A stretch of 64,000 nucleotides of DNA. Origin: Turnera subulata (taxonomy: Eukaryota > Streptophyta > Magnoliopsida > Malpighiales > Passifloraceae). Below are positions 46,741 to 56,502 of the stretch, piece after piece (position 1 is the first letter of the stretch; each line of letters opens with the position of its first letter). A model generated the notes under the pieces. It worked only from the letters and a program-made list of their open reading frames with translations. It was not told where the DNA came from and searched no databases. Location: positions 88,063 through 152,062 of the forward strand of contig JAKUCV010006644.1 of assembly GCA_028386065.3 (NCBI GenBank). Direction: 5' to 3'. Position numbers and translations under genes: made by a program.

Positions 46741-47031
46741 ACAAATGAAGGCACATTTATCTCACAATCAAAGTACTGCAAGGAATTACTTAAACGCTTT
46801 GAGATGGACGGATCAAAGGAAATGGCCACACCAATGAGCACTTCCGAGCATTTAGACAAAGATGAGAAAGGTAAGGAAGTTGAGGTAAAAAGATATAGAG
46901 GTATGATCGGATCCCTTCTTTACTTAACTGCAAGTAGACCAGATACTATGTTTAGTGTTTGTTTATGTGCTAGGTTTCAATCATGTCCTAAAGAGTCTCA
47001 TCTTAAGGCAATTAAACGGATTATGAAATAC
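46741..47031 (+). pseudogene. E1 RT C-terminal remnant
   Basis: Reads [20 protein letters not shown] to [16 protein letters not shown]. Compared with E2, about 258 residues (E2 residues ~161-419) are missing, including the [11 protein letters not shown] and YVDD boxes. It is split from RNase H by F2 at 47031/51077. Confidence 0.85.
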
Positions 47032-47881
47032 TGATACGGCAACAACCCTAGAACCAAGCTAGAATCACCTCCGAATCAATATTTGTCCCCGATCCCAAAT
47101 TCAATCAACCGGGATAGAACTCTTCACCCCCAAAACAGCAAGGAATTGGTAACATAGAGTATGAAAGAATTGAAATAACGCCACAAGTAAATCTTACTTG
47201 ATAAGTTGAATCAATCCTTGAAGTAAAACTAGAAGAATCACTCTCTTCTAAAGGAAAAGCATTCAGCTTCCTTATAATCACTCAAAACATCATGTATAAT
47301 CTCATTTCAAAGTTTACAAATGGTTGGCTTTTATAGAAGCCAAAAAGCAAGTGATTGAATTTAAAATACAAAGCAAAATGATTCTTCTTTATTTTATTTT
47401 TTTTTGTATTCTTTAATACACACCAACAAACCAAATGATTAAAGAGCACCCAATCTGGAATAGTGGGCATCTCCAGCTCCAAAATGGATTTTCCAGCCGA
47501 AAGTGAACAGTAAATGTCGAAGGTGAACAGTAATAACGACTGCTTTTGACTTGAATCCTCCAATTGGACGACTTGGGCTGTATGCATTGTAATTCAACCA
47601 AATCAAATTAAATAATCGACATTAATTGATTATTATTTCAAAGGTTAGCCCAAACTCGACTCTTCCAATGTGCCAACATAAGAAGGTCTCTTCTTAAGCT
47701 CCTCTCTAAGTTTGATCTCCATCTCTTCTTAAATTTCTTGTGAGTACGACCTTTGGATAAGATTCCAAAAGTGAGTTTTTGAATTCGAACTTTGAGCTTA
47801 TCTTTGTTACCATGCTCTTCATTGTAGCCTTTGCATGCACCATTCTCTAAGTATTTTAGCATGCCTAGGTGATTTGCATCA
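47032..47881 (-). repeat. 3' LTR of F2
   Basis: On minus TGATGCAAATCACC (47881) to TGCCGTATCA (47032). Confidence 0.9.
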
Positions 47882-49272
47882 TTCCCTCCCTCCTCAAAGT
47901 GATTCGTCCTCGAATCAGCACCTACAAAATCAATAGGAGGAAATTCAGTAGTATCAAAAGTAGTGTGAACACAATACTCACCTTGCGATCCAAGCATTAT
48001 GCGCAAATGATCAAGCTTGTCGCGCTTAGCTTCTCCTCCCGGATCAAGCAACAAGCAATTAGCATCCTTTTGTTCCTCCTTAAAAAATAACTCTGTAGCA
48101 TGCATAACAAGTAATGTATATGGAAGATAATCGAGTAAACAAGCATATGAATTACTCATCATCAAATTATCCAGTTTAGGTATTAAAATCATTGGAAAGG
48201 AACTTAAAACTTGATGCTCCCTTTTGATTGTAATCGGCTCCCTATATATAGATCCATCTTCATCTAGGGCCGACAATCCTTTAGGACAAGCATCCTTAGG
48301 AACCTGCAAAAGAAACACATCACATCTAGAAAGACAAAGGTCAAGGTTAGATTTAAACTAAGCTTCCTTGTACAAAATTACAAAAAAACTCTTTTTTCTC
48401 TCATATTCAACCCTCACTTCTCACTCATTTGAGTCTTTTAACACAATTTCTTTTGAGGCTTCTTTTTTCTCTTTTCTTCTCTCACTCTCAGTTTCCTCTT
48501 TCTTTTCTTTCCTTCCTAATTCGACTCCTTCTTCCTTCTTCTCACTCTTATTTTCTTTTGAACTCTCCTCTCCTTTTGCAAGGCTTTCAACCTTCCTCAC
48601 TAGTTCTCCTTTTGTAAGGCTCTCAGCCTTCCTCTCTTCCTTACTATTGTGACAAGATTCGGCCTTTTTCTCCTTTTGCCATGCTTCCACTTTTCTTTTA
48701 ACATGCAACTGATCCCCATCAACTTCCGTTAGAGGCAAGGGTTCAAGTGAAACTCTCCTTTCTCCCATGGTAAAAGAATACCTATTCTTGAACCCATCAT
48801 GCACAACTCTTCTAACATATAGCCATGGTCTCCCAAGCAATATATGGCATGTATCCAAAGGCATAACATCACACAACACTTGGTCAAAATACCGGCCAAT
48901 GGAAAAAGAAACAAGGACTCGTTTGGTTACCTCAATTTCTCCCATCTCATTTGTCCTTTGTAGCCGATAGGGTCTAGGATGCTCCAATCACTCCAATCCT
49001 AAACTTTCCACCATATATGTGCTCACCATGTTGGTGTTGCTTTCTCCATCAATTTTAACACTCATAGCCTTCTCATTCACCAAGCATCTTGTATAGAAAA
49101 GTTTATCCTTTTGCCCAACATCATCTTCTTTGACTTGAGCATTCAACACACGCCTATCCATCAGATCATTCATCCTTTGAAATGACATATCCAATTGTCG
49201 GAACAACTCCTGCGTATCCGCCATAGTAGCAGGCCTATCTCCATCATTACCCCTACCACTAGAACCATCCAT
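47638..49272 (-). pseudogene. F2 protein: gag N-terminus fused to retropepsin-like domain
   Basis: A single frame from 49272 to 47638 with three stop interruptions (near 48988, 48421 and 48357). Start at MDGSSGRGNDGDRP; a short gag-like leader (MADTQELFRQLDMSFQRMN) runs directly into the protease: KLFYTRCLVNEKAMSVKIDG, HPRPYRLQR, VLCDVMPLDTCHILLGRPW. Charged repeats (KGELVRKVESLAKGEES) follow, then CPKGLSALDEDGSIY, FEEGGNDA and a basic tail KKFKKRWRSN encoded in the LTR. Gag core, RT and integrase are absent. The catalytic Asp context reads IDGES. Confidence 0.8.
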
Positions 49273-50178
49273 TATGTATCACCTGCAAGAAAGTGTTAGT
49301 AGAAAATAAATTTTCCTCACCACTCCCTCACATGTTTACACTCGGAACAAAATGTGTCCACTCGTGTTTCACTCAAATTCGACTTTTCTTCTCAAATTTA
49401 GTGCACACTCTCAGTCTTTTACCACTAAAGATTCTATCACAGTTTTACTTTTCCGGATCAATCACCACCAACCAAGTAAATCGAAACCTGCAACGAAAAT
49501 TTCAATAGAAAACAACGAAATCCTAAAGAATGAATGAAAATGCAAGACTAGAAGCAATTAGACATAATCAATAAAAAGAAGCTCACATGTGATGAAGAAA
49601 ATGTTGGTAATGATTTATGGTATAACTGAGCAATTCTGAAACAATATCACTCAATAAGAAGTAAATGGACAGCAACAAATGAAAAATTCTCAGAATGAAA
49701 GGAGAGATACGAATAAGTAGGAATCAAACTCAACCAACCCAAATTCCAATAATACACTTCTATTCTGTCCAAAACAACAATTTAGTAACTCTAGATGGAA
49801 CATCAAACAATTCTGCCAGAGTTCCTTTTAAACAAGAATAAGAGCTTTGAACCCAAGTGAATGATTTTCTTGCAACAGCAACAAGCCAATTGAAATTGCA
49901 AGGAAATCAACTACAAAACTATCAAGGATAACTCAATTCTGGAATTTTGTCCTCTCTTTTTTTTAACTTTTTTTTTGACTTTTTTACTTTTACTGTTTTG
50001 ACGTGAACAGTAAAAAAAGATGTGAACAGCAAAAGCGTGAATCGTATGAGAACAGTACTGAATAGTAATAAACAGTACTGAAATGAATAGTACCGAATAA
50101 TAATGAACAGTACCTGACAACAAAAACTTGGAATTCAAAGAGCAGAAAAAAAAAGATACGTAGTTGAACTGATACCTA
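49273..50178 (-). other. 5' leader of F2
   Basis: AT-rich; near 49990-50120 on plus are repeated GAACAGTA words (at least eight), similar to words in the LTR. No ORF supported. Confidence 0.6.
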
Positions 50179-50191
50179 GGCTCCGCTACCA
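50179..50191 (-). other. PBS of F2
   Basis: On minus TGGTAGCGGAGCC, four bases inside the right LTR. Confidence 0.75.
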
Positions 50192-50195
50192 AAGA

Positions 50196-51076
50196 TGATA
50201 CGGCAACAACCCTAGAACCAAGCTAGAATCACCTCCGAATCAATGTTTGTCCCCGACCCCAAATTCAATCAACCGGGATAGAACTCTTCACCCCCAAAAC
50301 AGCAAGGAATTGGTAACAGAGAGTATGAAAGAATTGAAATAACGCCACAAGTAAATCTTAGTTGATAAGTTGAATCAATCCTTGAAGTAAAACTAGAAGA
50401 ATTACTCTCTTCTAAAGGAAAAGCATTCAGCTTCCTTATAATCACTCAAAACATCATGTATAATCTGATTTCAAAGTTTACAAATGGTTGGCTTTTATAG
50501 AAGCCAAAAAGCAAATGATTGAATTTAAAATACAAAGCAAAATGATTCTTCTTTCTTCTTCTTTTGTGTTCTTTAATACACACCAACAAACCAAATGATG
50601 AAAGAGCACCCAATCTGGAATAGTGGGCATCTCCAGCTCCAAATTGGATTTTCCAGCCGAAAGTGAACAGTAAATGTCGAAGGTGAACAGTAATTTTCGC
50701 GTGAACAGTAATTTCGGGATGAACAGTAATAACGACTACTTTTGACTTGAATCCTCCAAATGGACGACTTGGGCTATATGCATTGTAATTCAACCAAATC
50801 AAATTAAATAATCAATGTTAATTGATTATTATTTCAAAGGTTAGCCCAAACTCGACTCTTCCAATGTGCCAACATAAGAAGGTCTCTTCTTAAGCTCCTC
50901 TCTAAGTTTGATCTCCATCTCTTCTTAAATTTCTTGTGAGTACGAACTTTGGATAAGATTCCAAAAATGAGTTTTTGAATTCAAACTTTGAGCTTATCTT
51001 TGCACCATGCTCCTCATTGTAGCCTTTGCTTGCACCATTCTCCAAGTATCTTAGCATGCCTAGGTGATTTGCATCA
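50196..51076 (-). repeat. 5' LTR of F2
   Basis: On minus TGATGCAAATCACC (51076) to TGCCGTATCA (50196), followed on the right by the TSD copy AATAC. Confidence 0.9.
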
Positions 51077-51612
51077 AATACCTAGTAGGCACAATTAATG
51101 TTGGGCTATGGTATCCAAAAGGTTCCACACTTCTTCTTACTGGTTACTCCGACTCAGATTTTGTCGGATGTAAACTAGATCGTAAAAGCACAAGTGGAAC
51201 ATGTCATTTACTTGGAAGTTCTTTAATTTCATGTTTTAGTAAGAAACAAGTAAGTGTAGCATTATCTACCACCGAAGCGGAATATGTTGCTGCAGGAAGT
51301 TGTTGTGCTCAAATGCTTTGGATGAAACAACAACTTCAAGAATATGGTCCTAACATTGATCATATTCCTCTTAGGTGTGATAATACTAGTGCCATAAGTC
51401 TGACTAAAAATCATGTTCTTTATTCCAGAACTAAACATATAGACATTAGACATCATTTCATTAGATATCATGTTCTTAAGGGAGATGTAATAATTGAATT
51501 TGTGGAAACAAAATTTCAATTAGCAGACATTTTTACAAAACCCTTAGAGAAGGAGTCATTCTTTCGTATTCGATCTGAACTTGGAATTCTTGACTCTACA
51601 ATGATCTAAATA
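51077..51612 (+). pseudogene. E1 RNase H
   Basis: Reads [31 protein letters not shown] (first Asp), TTEAEYVAAGSCCAQ (Glu), [10 protein letters not shown] (Asp), [25 protein letters not shown], with a normal stop after LDSTMI. The domain itself is open and its catalytic residues are present, but it has been separated from RT by F2. It completes the E1 pol frame. Confidence 0.9.
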
Positions 51613-51768
51613 CCATGCATCATATTTTTTTCTCAAAAACATAAGAGTTTATTGATTTCATATTTTACAATCACACTTACAAACACACACACGCTTACAT
51701 TGTTTATATTACATTACAATCACACATATGTTTTAAAACATGCATACCAATTATAATCTATCTAGCTC

Positions 51769-52176
51769 CTAACGATTTGGTACAGCAGTTACAGAGAAGC
51801 TATTAGGTTCATTAACAATATTAACGCTAATACTATCATTCCATGAAAACCACATTCCACCTGAGTTATTCTGCCCAGGGATTTCAAACCGGTTCACTGG
51901 TGGAAAACGGAGAGGGATGACTCCGTGGTTTTTGCCAGGCTGCCATAATGTCTCGGTGAGTAGAAGTATGTTCGGCTTGTACTGGTTCTTCAGGTCTCTC
52001 AAGGTTCTTGCAAAATCTTGAGAGCGCCTAGTGATTCCCCTGCAATTCCACAATAGCAGGCGAACCTTTGGCCAAGTCGGTGGTAAGACAGGGACTCGTG
52101 GAGCACTCTGAGAAGTCATTGAAATTTGATAGTAGCTGCCCTCATCCAGAGTATGGCAAGAAGACTCTAGCTGCAA
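51769..52176 (-). pseudogene. LINE (L1-type) endonuclease fragment
   Basis: 135 codons: after ~35 residues comes VRLLLWNCRGI, then LRDLKNQYKPNILLLTETLW and SGGMWFSWND. WNCRG and the TET(L) glutamate are the hallmark N-terminal motifs of the apurinic-like endonuclease (EEP fold) of plant LINE ORF2. The rest of the endonuclease, RT and a poly(A) tail are not seen downstream (left), so it is a partial copy. It stands antisense to E1. A CTGATTTCATAAATTGCAG splice-acceptor-like segment precedes it on minus (about 52181-52163). Confidence 0.75.
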
Positions 52177-52185
52177 TTTATGAAA

Positions 52186-52452
52186 TCAGAAAGAGAAAAA
52201 AAACATTGTGGAATTGGCCGAACCATAAAAAGAAGTCCTCAATGTGTTTTGATGTTCCAGGAAGACTGTCTCTTCCATGGGTGTGACAAACAGTCTGGAA
52301 GAGTAGAGCCCGTCAATGAAGACCAAACGAGGGATTCTCGCGAGCTCATTTGGAAGTGGCTCTGGTTGCTCATTCATCAGGCTATAGGCTAAACGATTTC
52401 TCCTACCTAAGGATGCTCCCTCGACAAAGAAAACTGATGATGGAGCAGGCAT
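52186..52452 (-). CDS. Hypothetical 88-residue ORF upstream of LINE fragment
   Basis: Begins MPAPSSVFFVEGASLG and contains PLPNELARIPRLVFIDGLY. I do not recognise it. A TATAAATA box lies ~120 bp upstream (52571-52578, minus) and a splice-acceptor-like TTGCAG lies just downstream before the LINE frame, so it could be exon 1 of a captured or chimeric transcript. It could equally be chance. Confidence 0.35.
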   Translation of the reverse strand: MPAPSSVFFVEGASLGRRNRLAYSLMNEQPEPLPNELARIPRLVFIDGLYSSRLFVTPMEETVFLEHQNTLRTSFYGSANSTMFFFSF

Positions 52453-52570
52453 TTTTTTTTCTTCCTGATGAGTTTTTTTTTGTGTCTCTTTCTAGTTTGA
52501 ATTTTTTTTTTAACTCTCTTTCTAAATATGGCTTATAATTTTCTGTGTCTAATGCGTTCTACCGTATGCC

Positions 52571-52578
52571 TATTTATA
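52571..52578 (-). promoter_or_regulatory. TATA-box-like sequence (minus)
   Basis: On minus CTATAAATAGG, a canonical plant TATA box, ~120 bp before the ATG at 52452. Confidence 0.45.
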
Positions 52579-53132
52579 GAAACACAGCTGCGTTGTTTCT
52601 TCTTTCAAAAGGAGAACCCTACCCATCTCTATAGTGTTCACTGAATGTTCAGAAAACGATCCCTCCAAACTTCTTCGATTTTCAAGAATCTTCTTTCTGA
52701 AAAACTTGCCAAATTAGCTAAATTATTGCTTAATCAATGTCTGCAAACCTACAAATTTTTCCGATTCAGATATTTGCTTTTTGAATATCTTGGCCCAAAT
52801 TGAATTATTAATTCATCACGGGATTTGCTGTGTGGCTCCGAGAACAGATTTTCTCCGACAAAGATAATCAAAGTCCAATTGATGGGACAAATATCTTGAG
52901 CACGGTGCAAATACGACGAAGTTAATCCTATTTGAATTATTTTTTCAATACAGGAATCTCAGATATCGTCTTAATCAATATAATGTGTGAATTCCATCTT
53001 TGGTATAGTTTACTGACTTTAGCATCGGAGTGTTTTCTAACTTTGTTTTGCAGGTACTCCTCATCAAGGGCAAAAGAAAGGGGGAACAAAGAAGTGTTGA
53101 AGACATTCAAATTTGGGCAGACGGATCACTAC

Positions 53133-53431
53133 ATCGATGTATCAACACCAACATCGATGTTGCAGCAAGGATTTTTCAAACTTAACCATCACAATATCGA
53201 TGTTTCGTATCAAAACATCGATGTTCAGGTAAGTTTTCTAACTTCAGTAATTTCAAACATCGATGTACTGAGTAGATACATCGATGTTGTACCGTCCACT
53301 CTTAAATTTTCTTTGGGTAGTGAAAAATAACATCGATGTAGTCCTCCGAGCATCGATGTATCACCAGCATCGTTTAAAAAATATAGCCGTTAGACGGTCA
53401 GAACATCGATGTCTAAACTTGATACATCGAT
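53133..53431. promoter_or_regulatory. Phased ACATCGATGT array upstream of env-like ORF
   Basis: Ten ATCGAT sites at 53133, 53153, 53196, 53217, 53259, 53280, 53332, 53352, 53405, 53426: five doublets with offset 20-21, separated by 42-43 or 52-53 bp. The last site is ~41 bp before the TATA box at 53467. Spacer sequences are unrelated to those in family A. Confidence 0.85.
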
Positions 53432-53466
53432 GTTCTGCCGATATTTTTCAAAAAAAAAATAGTCGC

Positions 53467-53474
53467 TATATAAA
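53467..53474 (+). promoter_or_regulatory. TATA box of env-like ORF
   Basis: GCTATATAAACC, 97 bp before the ATG at 53564 and directly after the palindrome array; the intervening leader is pyrimidine-rich. Confidence 0.65.
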
Positions 53475-53563
53475 CCTCCTGTTCTTCTTTCTTTCACCCT
53501 CTATCACATTTATACCCTCTTCTTTCTATCATCTTCACATCTTCTACTCTCTTCTCATCAAGC

Positions 53564-54550
53564 ATGGCCGGTGGGAAACGATCCTCCAAAGGAAAAGCAG
53601 TCATGAAGGAGAAGACCTCTAAGAAGAAAGGAGATTCTTCTGCTTCAACATCCAAATTTCCCATTCCAAACACCGAAATCTGGTTTTCTTCTGAGAAAGA
53701 GCTTCTTCACTTCAAATCCTTCTATACCAATCGAGCCATAGCCCCTCCTCGTTACCTGTCGGTGATCTACCCGGCTCTCAAAAAATACCAAACCATTGAA
53801 TGGCTCCTCACTGAATCCCACCTCTGGACTTTTGTAACTTCCCACAAACTCCAGTTTAGTGCAGACCTTGTCCGTGCCTTCTACACTACTCTTCGCTCGG
53901 AAGGTGACGGTCTTTTTGCACATGTCAATGGAGTAGACATCAACATGACCTTGGCGGAATTTGGCCACCTTGTACAACTGCCAGTCCAAGGTGATGATAT
54001 CTGTGCTTATGGCGGGGAAGATTGGATCACCCAACATGAAGCTCCTCTTCTCAATGAACTTGGCTTCACTGAGATTGTTTGCACCCGCTCCGGGAGACCA
54101 ACCATTCACCCAATTAATCCAGAATACCAGGTTCTTCTCTACATTCACACTCGAATCCTTAAACCTAGAGCCGACAATCACACCATCCTGTCGGTTGATG
54201 ATGAAAAAGTGCTCCATGCCATCCTTCATGGGTCGCTTATTAACTGGGCACGATTCGTGCTAATGCATATGCTTGAATATGCATTCCAATCCACATTGCA
54301 CCCCCTTCCATATGCCTTCTTGGTAATGGATATCTTGATGTATGCAGGAATCAACATTAGTGCAGGTGCTCAAACCCCTCATTCTAAGGCTTGGAAAATA
54401 AGTGATGCCACTTTCCCTGCAAGCTTATCCACGGCAGCCCAACAGGCTCCTCGAGCACCAATGACAACTCCAGCTGAGAGTTCCGCAGCAGCCGCTCCTC
54501 AATCCCAATCTTCTGCCGTTACACTTCAGTCCATTGCAGCAACCCTCTAA
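53564..54550 (+). CDS. SIRE-type 3' env-like / plant-transposon-domain protein
   Basis: 328 codons from ATG at 53564 (in a good MAGGKRSSKGKA context), with a basic Lys/Ser-rich N-terminus, then a globular region containing LLTESHLWTFVTSHKLQF, LVRAFYTTLR, HVNGVDINMTLAEFGHLVQL and ILHGSLINWARFVLMHMLE. This pattern matches the 'putative plant transposon protein' domain often found as a 3' ORF in SIRE/Maximus elements. An Ala/Pro/Ser linker ends at TAA 54548-54550, but the same frame continues open to TAG 54785-54787 with an acidic Asp-rich tail, so one nonsense mutation truncates it. No signal peptide or clear membrane segment is visible. Function unknown; it has its own TATA box and array. Confidence 0.75.
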   Translation: MAGGKRSSKGKAVMKEKTSKKKGDSSASTSKFPIPNTEIWFSSEKELLHFKSFYTNRAIAPPRYLSVIYPALKKYQTIEWLLTESHLWTFVTSHKLQFSADLVRAFYTTLRSEGDGLFAHVNGVDINMTLAEFGHLVQLPVQGDDICAYGGEDWITQHEAPLLNELGFTEIVCTRSGRPTIHPINPEYQVLLYIHTRILKPRADNHTILSVDDEKVLHAILHGSLINWARFVLMHMLEYAFQSTLHPLPYAFLVMDILMYAGINISAGAQTPHSKAWKISDATFPASLSTAAQQAPRAPMTTPAESSAAAAPQSQSSAVTLQSIAATL

Positions 54551-54787
54551 AATATAGGACGGGTAATTGATCGGATTGATACCGAAGTTCAAAGACAAGG
54601 TCATGCTCTACGATCCTATTTTGATCATATCCAATACCAACCTCCACCATATCATGTGGCAGGAGAACATGTGCCTGGTGATCCCATGGATGTGGAAGCA
54701 GCAGACAATGATGATGTTGGGGACAATGATGATGACAATCAAGATACAGATGATGATGATGATGGGGACCAAACCCCATCTTTCTAG
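54551..54787 (+). pseudogene. C-terminal continuation of env-like ORF beyond a stop
   Basis: In frame with 53564-54550: NIGRVIDRIDTEVQ, then Tyr/Pro-rich YQPPPYHVAGEHVPGDPMD and an Asp-rich end (DDDNQDTDDDDDGD). The single TAA at 54548 is the only interruption. It is called separately because it is translated only if that stop is absent or read through. Confidence 0.65.
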
Positions 54788-54990
54788 ACCCTTATCTCTT
54801 TTTCCTTTTATGTTCTTACATTTGAAAACAATAGCTTGTCTTTATCTCTCAATTTCTTTTTGCTAATGCCAAAAGGGGGAAGAATTGAGGCGAAGAATAT
54901 GCACCAAGTTAGGGGGAATCACAGTTTGTAAAATATAGGGATGTTGGATTAATAAAATTAGGCATATTCTTCTAGTTGTTTGTTATTATC

Positions 54991-55004
54991 AAAAAGGGAG
55001 AAAT
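54991..55004 (+). other. Polypurine tract of E1
   Basis: AAAAAGGGAGAAAT immediately before the LTR start TGTTAG. A second purine run (AAAAGGGGGAAGAA) lies at 54869-54883. Confidence 0.75.
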
Positions 55005-55300
55005 TGTTAGAACTAATACCTTCTTGGTTATTACAGGTTTTGATAATTGACAAACCAATTCTAAATCTTGACATGACAAACAGAGCTTAACCGAGCAAGC
55101 AAAAAGAAACTCCTTAAGAAGAACAAAGAAGTCAATCAAGAGAACAAGGATTGAAGATACAAGCAAGAAGAGTTTGGAACACAAAATTGTACAAGGTTAA
55201 ACACTCAATTTCTCTAAGACATTGGCTCAAATAAAATTGATTTTACTCATGATGACATTGCATCTTTTCAAATCATAAAAACAATTTTTGAGCTGTGAAC

Positions 55301-55847
55301 AACGATGTTTCAATTTACAACATCGATGTTCTTACCTTTAAACAGTTTTCAAAATACTGCAGAAGTTTAGAACATCGATGTTCTATATCAAACATCGATG
55401 TTCTTACCATTTGAACAGTTTCCACATCCTGGCATAGCTCAAAACATCGATGTCTTATCCTCAAACATCGATGTTCTGTCGACCGTTCAACTTGAAAAAT
55501 ATTTTCCAACATCAAAACATCGATGTTCTAATTGCAAACATCGATGTTCATTCAACCACGCTTTCAATCTTTTCTGGCAGAATTTTTAAACATCGATGTT
55601 CAACATTAAAACATTGATGTTCAAATGTAAACATCGATGTTCATGTTATAAACATCGATGTTCTTATGATTTATCCTTCCATCAGTTTTGGCAGAGTTTT
55701 TAAACATCGATGTTCTAGGCTTTAAACATCGATGTGCTAAACCAAAACATCGATGTTCCATTCGTAAACATCGATGTTTTAGTAACCGTTGGCCCAATAA
55801 TTCATATTTACCGACCAAACATCGATGTCCTAATTTTAAACATCGAT
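55301..55847. promoter_or_regulatory. Phased ACATCGATGT array in U3 of the E1 LTR
   Basis: Sixteen ATCGAT sites at 55322, 55374, 55394, 55446, 55467, 55519, 55540, 55592, 55633, 55654, 55706, 55728, 55749, 55770, 55821, 55842, with decayed sites at about 55301 (AACGAT) and 55613 (ATTGAT) that keep the spacing. Offsets are 20-22 or 51-52. The last site is ~105 bp before the TATA box, so the array is in a normal position for an enhancer. Confidence 0.9.
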
Positions 55848-55946
55848 GTTGTGACCTTTTGAGCAGAAACCTTTTCAGCTTCTCATGCTACTTTGTCTAA
55901 AGGTGTTTTGGATTGATTCCCCAACAGTCATACAAGTTCTTAGTCT

Positions 55947-55954
55947 TATAAATA
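55947..55954 (+). promoter_or_regulatory. TATA box of the E1 LTR
   Basis: CTTATAAATAGAGC, a canonical plant TATA box, separating a U3 with the palindrome array from a presumed R-U5. Confidence 0.7.
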
Positions 55955-56502
55955 GAGCATTTATGCCACTCTTTATATTTTTAACACACTCTCCTTACAT
56001 TTAACATTCATTGATAAACATTCATACATGTTTTTGTGAGCCAATACCTTTGAAAGATTGAGAGTTGCCTTATAGAGCTTACTTTGTTACTCAATATCTA
56101 GTCTTGTGAGAGTTTCTGTTTTTGAGTGTTATATTTGTTGTTATACATTTAAAGGGAGGTTAGTTCCCTTGTTGTAATTTATAGGGAGTGATAATCTTTC
56201 TATTGTGAGAAGTCTTTAAGTGAGGTATATTCAAGCAAGGTTGTTGAGGTTCATGTGATTTGAACTCACAGGTTGTAAACGGTTTGTTAAGCACCCGGAA
56301 GCTTAACAGGTGATAGTGGAATCTTTGAGAGAGTCTCACGGAGGACTAGATTAGCCACACGGATTGTGTGTGTGGGAACCAGTATAAATTTCGGTTTGTC
56401 CTTCTCTCTTTTCAATTCCTCATTTATTTCCTGCAATTTATTGCTTTAAATCCTAAATACGCTATTCACCCCCCCTTTTAACGTAGGGAATTTATCCTAA
56501 CA

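Larger units (their letters stand above)
47032..51076 (-). mobile_element. Non-autonomous retropepsin-only LTR element F2
   Basis: LTRs 47032-47881 (850 bp) and 50196-51076 (881 bp) with TSD AATAC at 47027-47031 and 51077-51081. PBS at 50179-50191 and PPT at 47882-47895 give minus orientation. The LTRs are very similar; the longer one has an extra ~35-bp block of GTGAACAGTAAT-type repeats (50690-50730). The internal frame has the same organisation as F1. It splits the E1 RT/RNase H coding region. Confidence 0.95.
51613..53132 (+). other. E1 region between pol and env-like ORF
   Basis: No plus-strand gene. It holds a reversed LINE-endonuclease fragment with an upstream minus-strand ORF and TATA box (51769-52578), then ~550 bp AT-rich sequence. 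A TTTTGCAG splice-acceptor-like site precedes 53054 on plus, just before the palindrome array. Confidence 0.6.
42681..56502 (+). mobile_element. SIRE-type Ty1/copia E1 with 3' env-like ORF
   Basis: Order: gag (N-terminus missing), protease, integrase, RT remnant, RNase H, a ~3.4-kb 3' region with env-like ORF, PPT and 3' LTR. Insertions: a solo LTR of the same family (43338-44419) and F2 (47032-51076). The RT core is deleted. The 3' LTR abuts the middle of a family-A LTR (56503), so E1 probably inserted into A4. SIRE/Maximus assignment rests on gag, RT relatives (E2) and the long 3' region with an extra ORF. Confidence 0.85.
55005..56502 (+). repeat. 3' LTR of E1 (1498 bp)
   Basis: TGTTAGAACTAATACC to TTTATCCTAACA. 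It contains a palindrome array (55301-55847) and TATA box 55947-55954. Its 3' half matches the solo LTR at 43338-44419 and the inverted fragment 42233-42680. It is followed directly by the middle of a family-A LTR. Confidence 0.9.

Noticed and set aside
53564..54550. True retroviral envelope protein
   Set aside because: No signal peptide, membrane anchor or fusion-like segment visible; the sequence fits the plant-transposon-protein domain seen in SIRE-type 3' ORFs.
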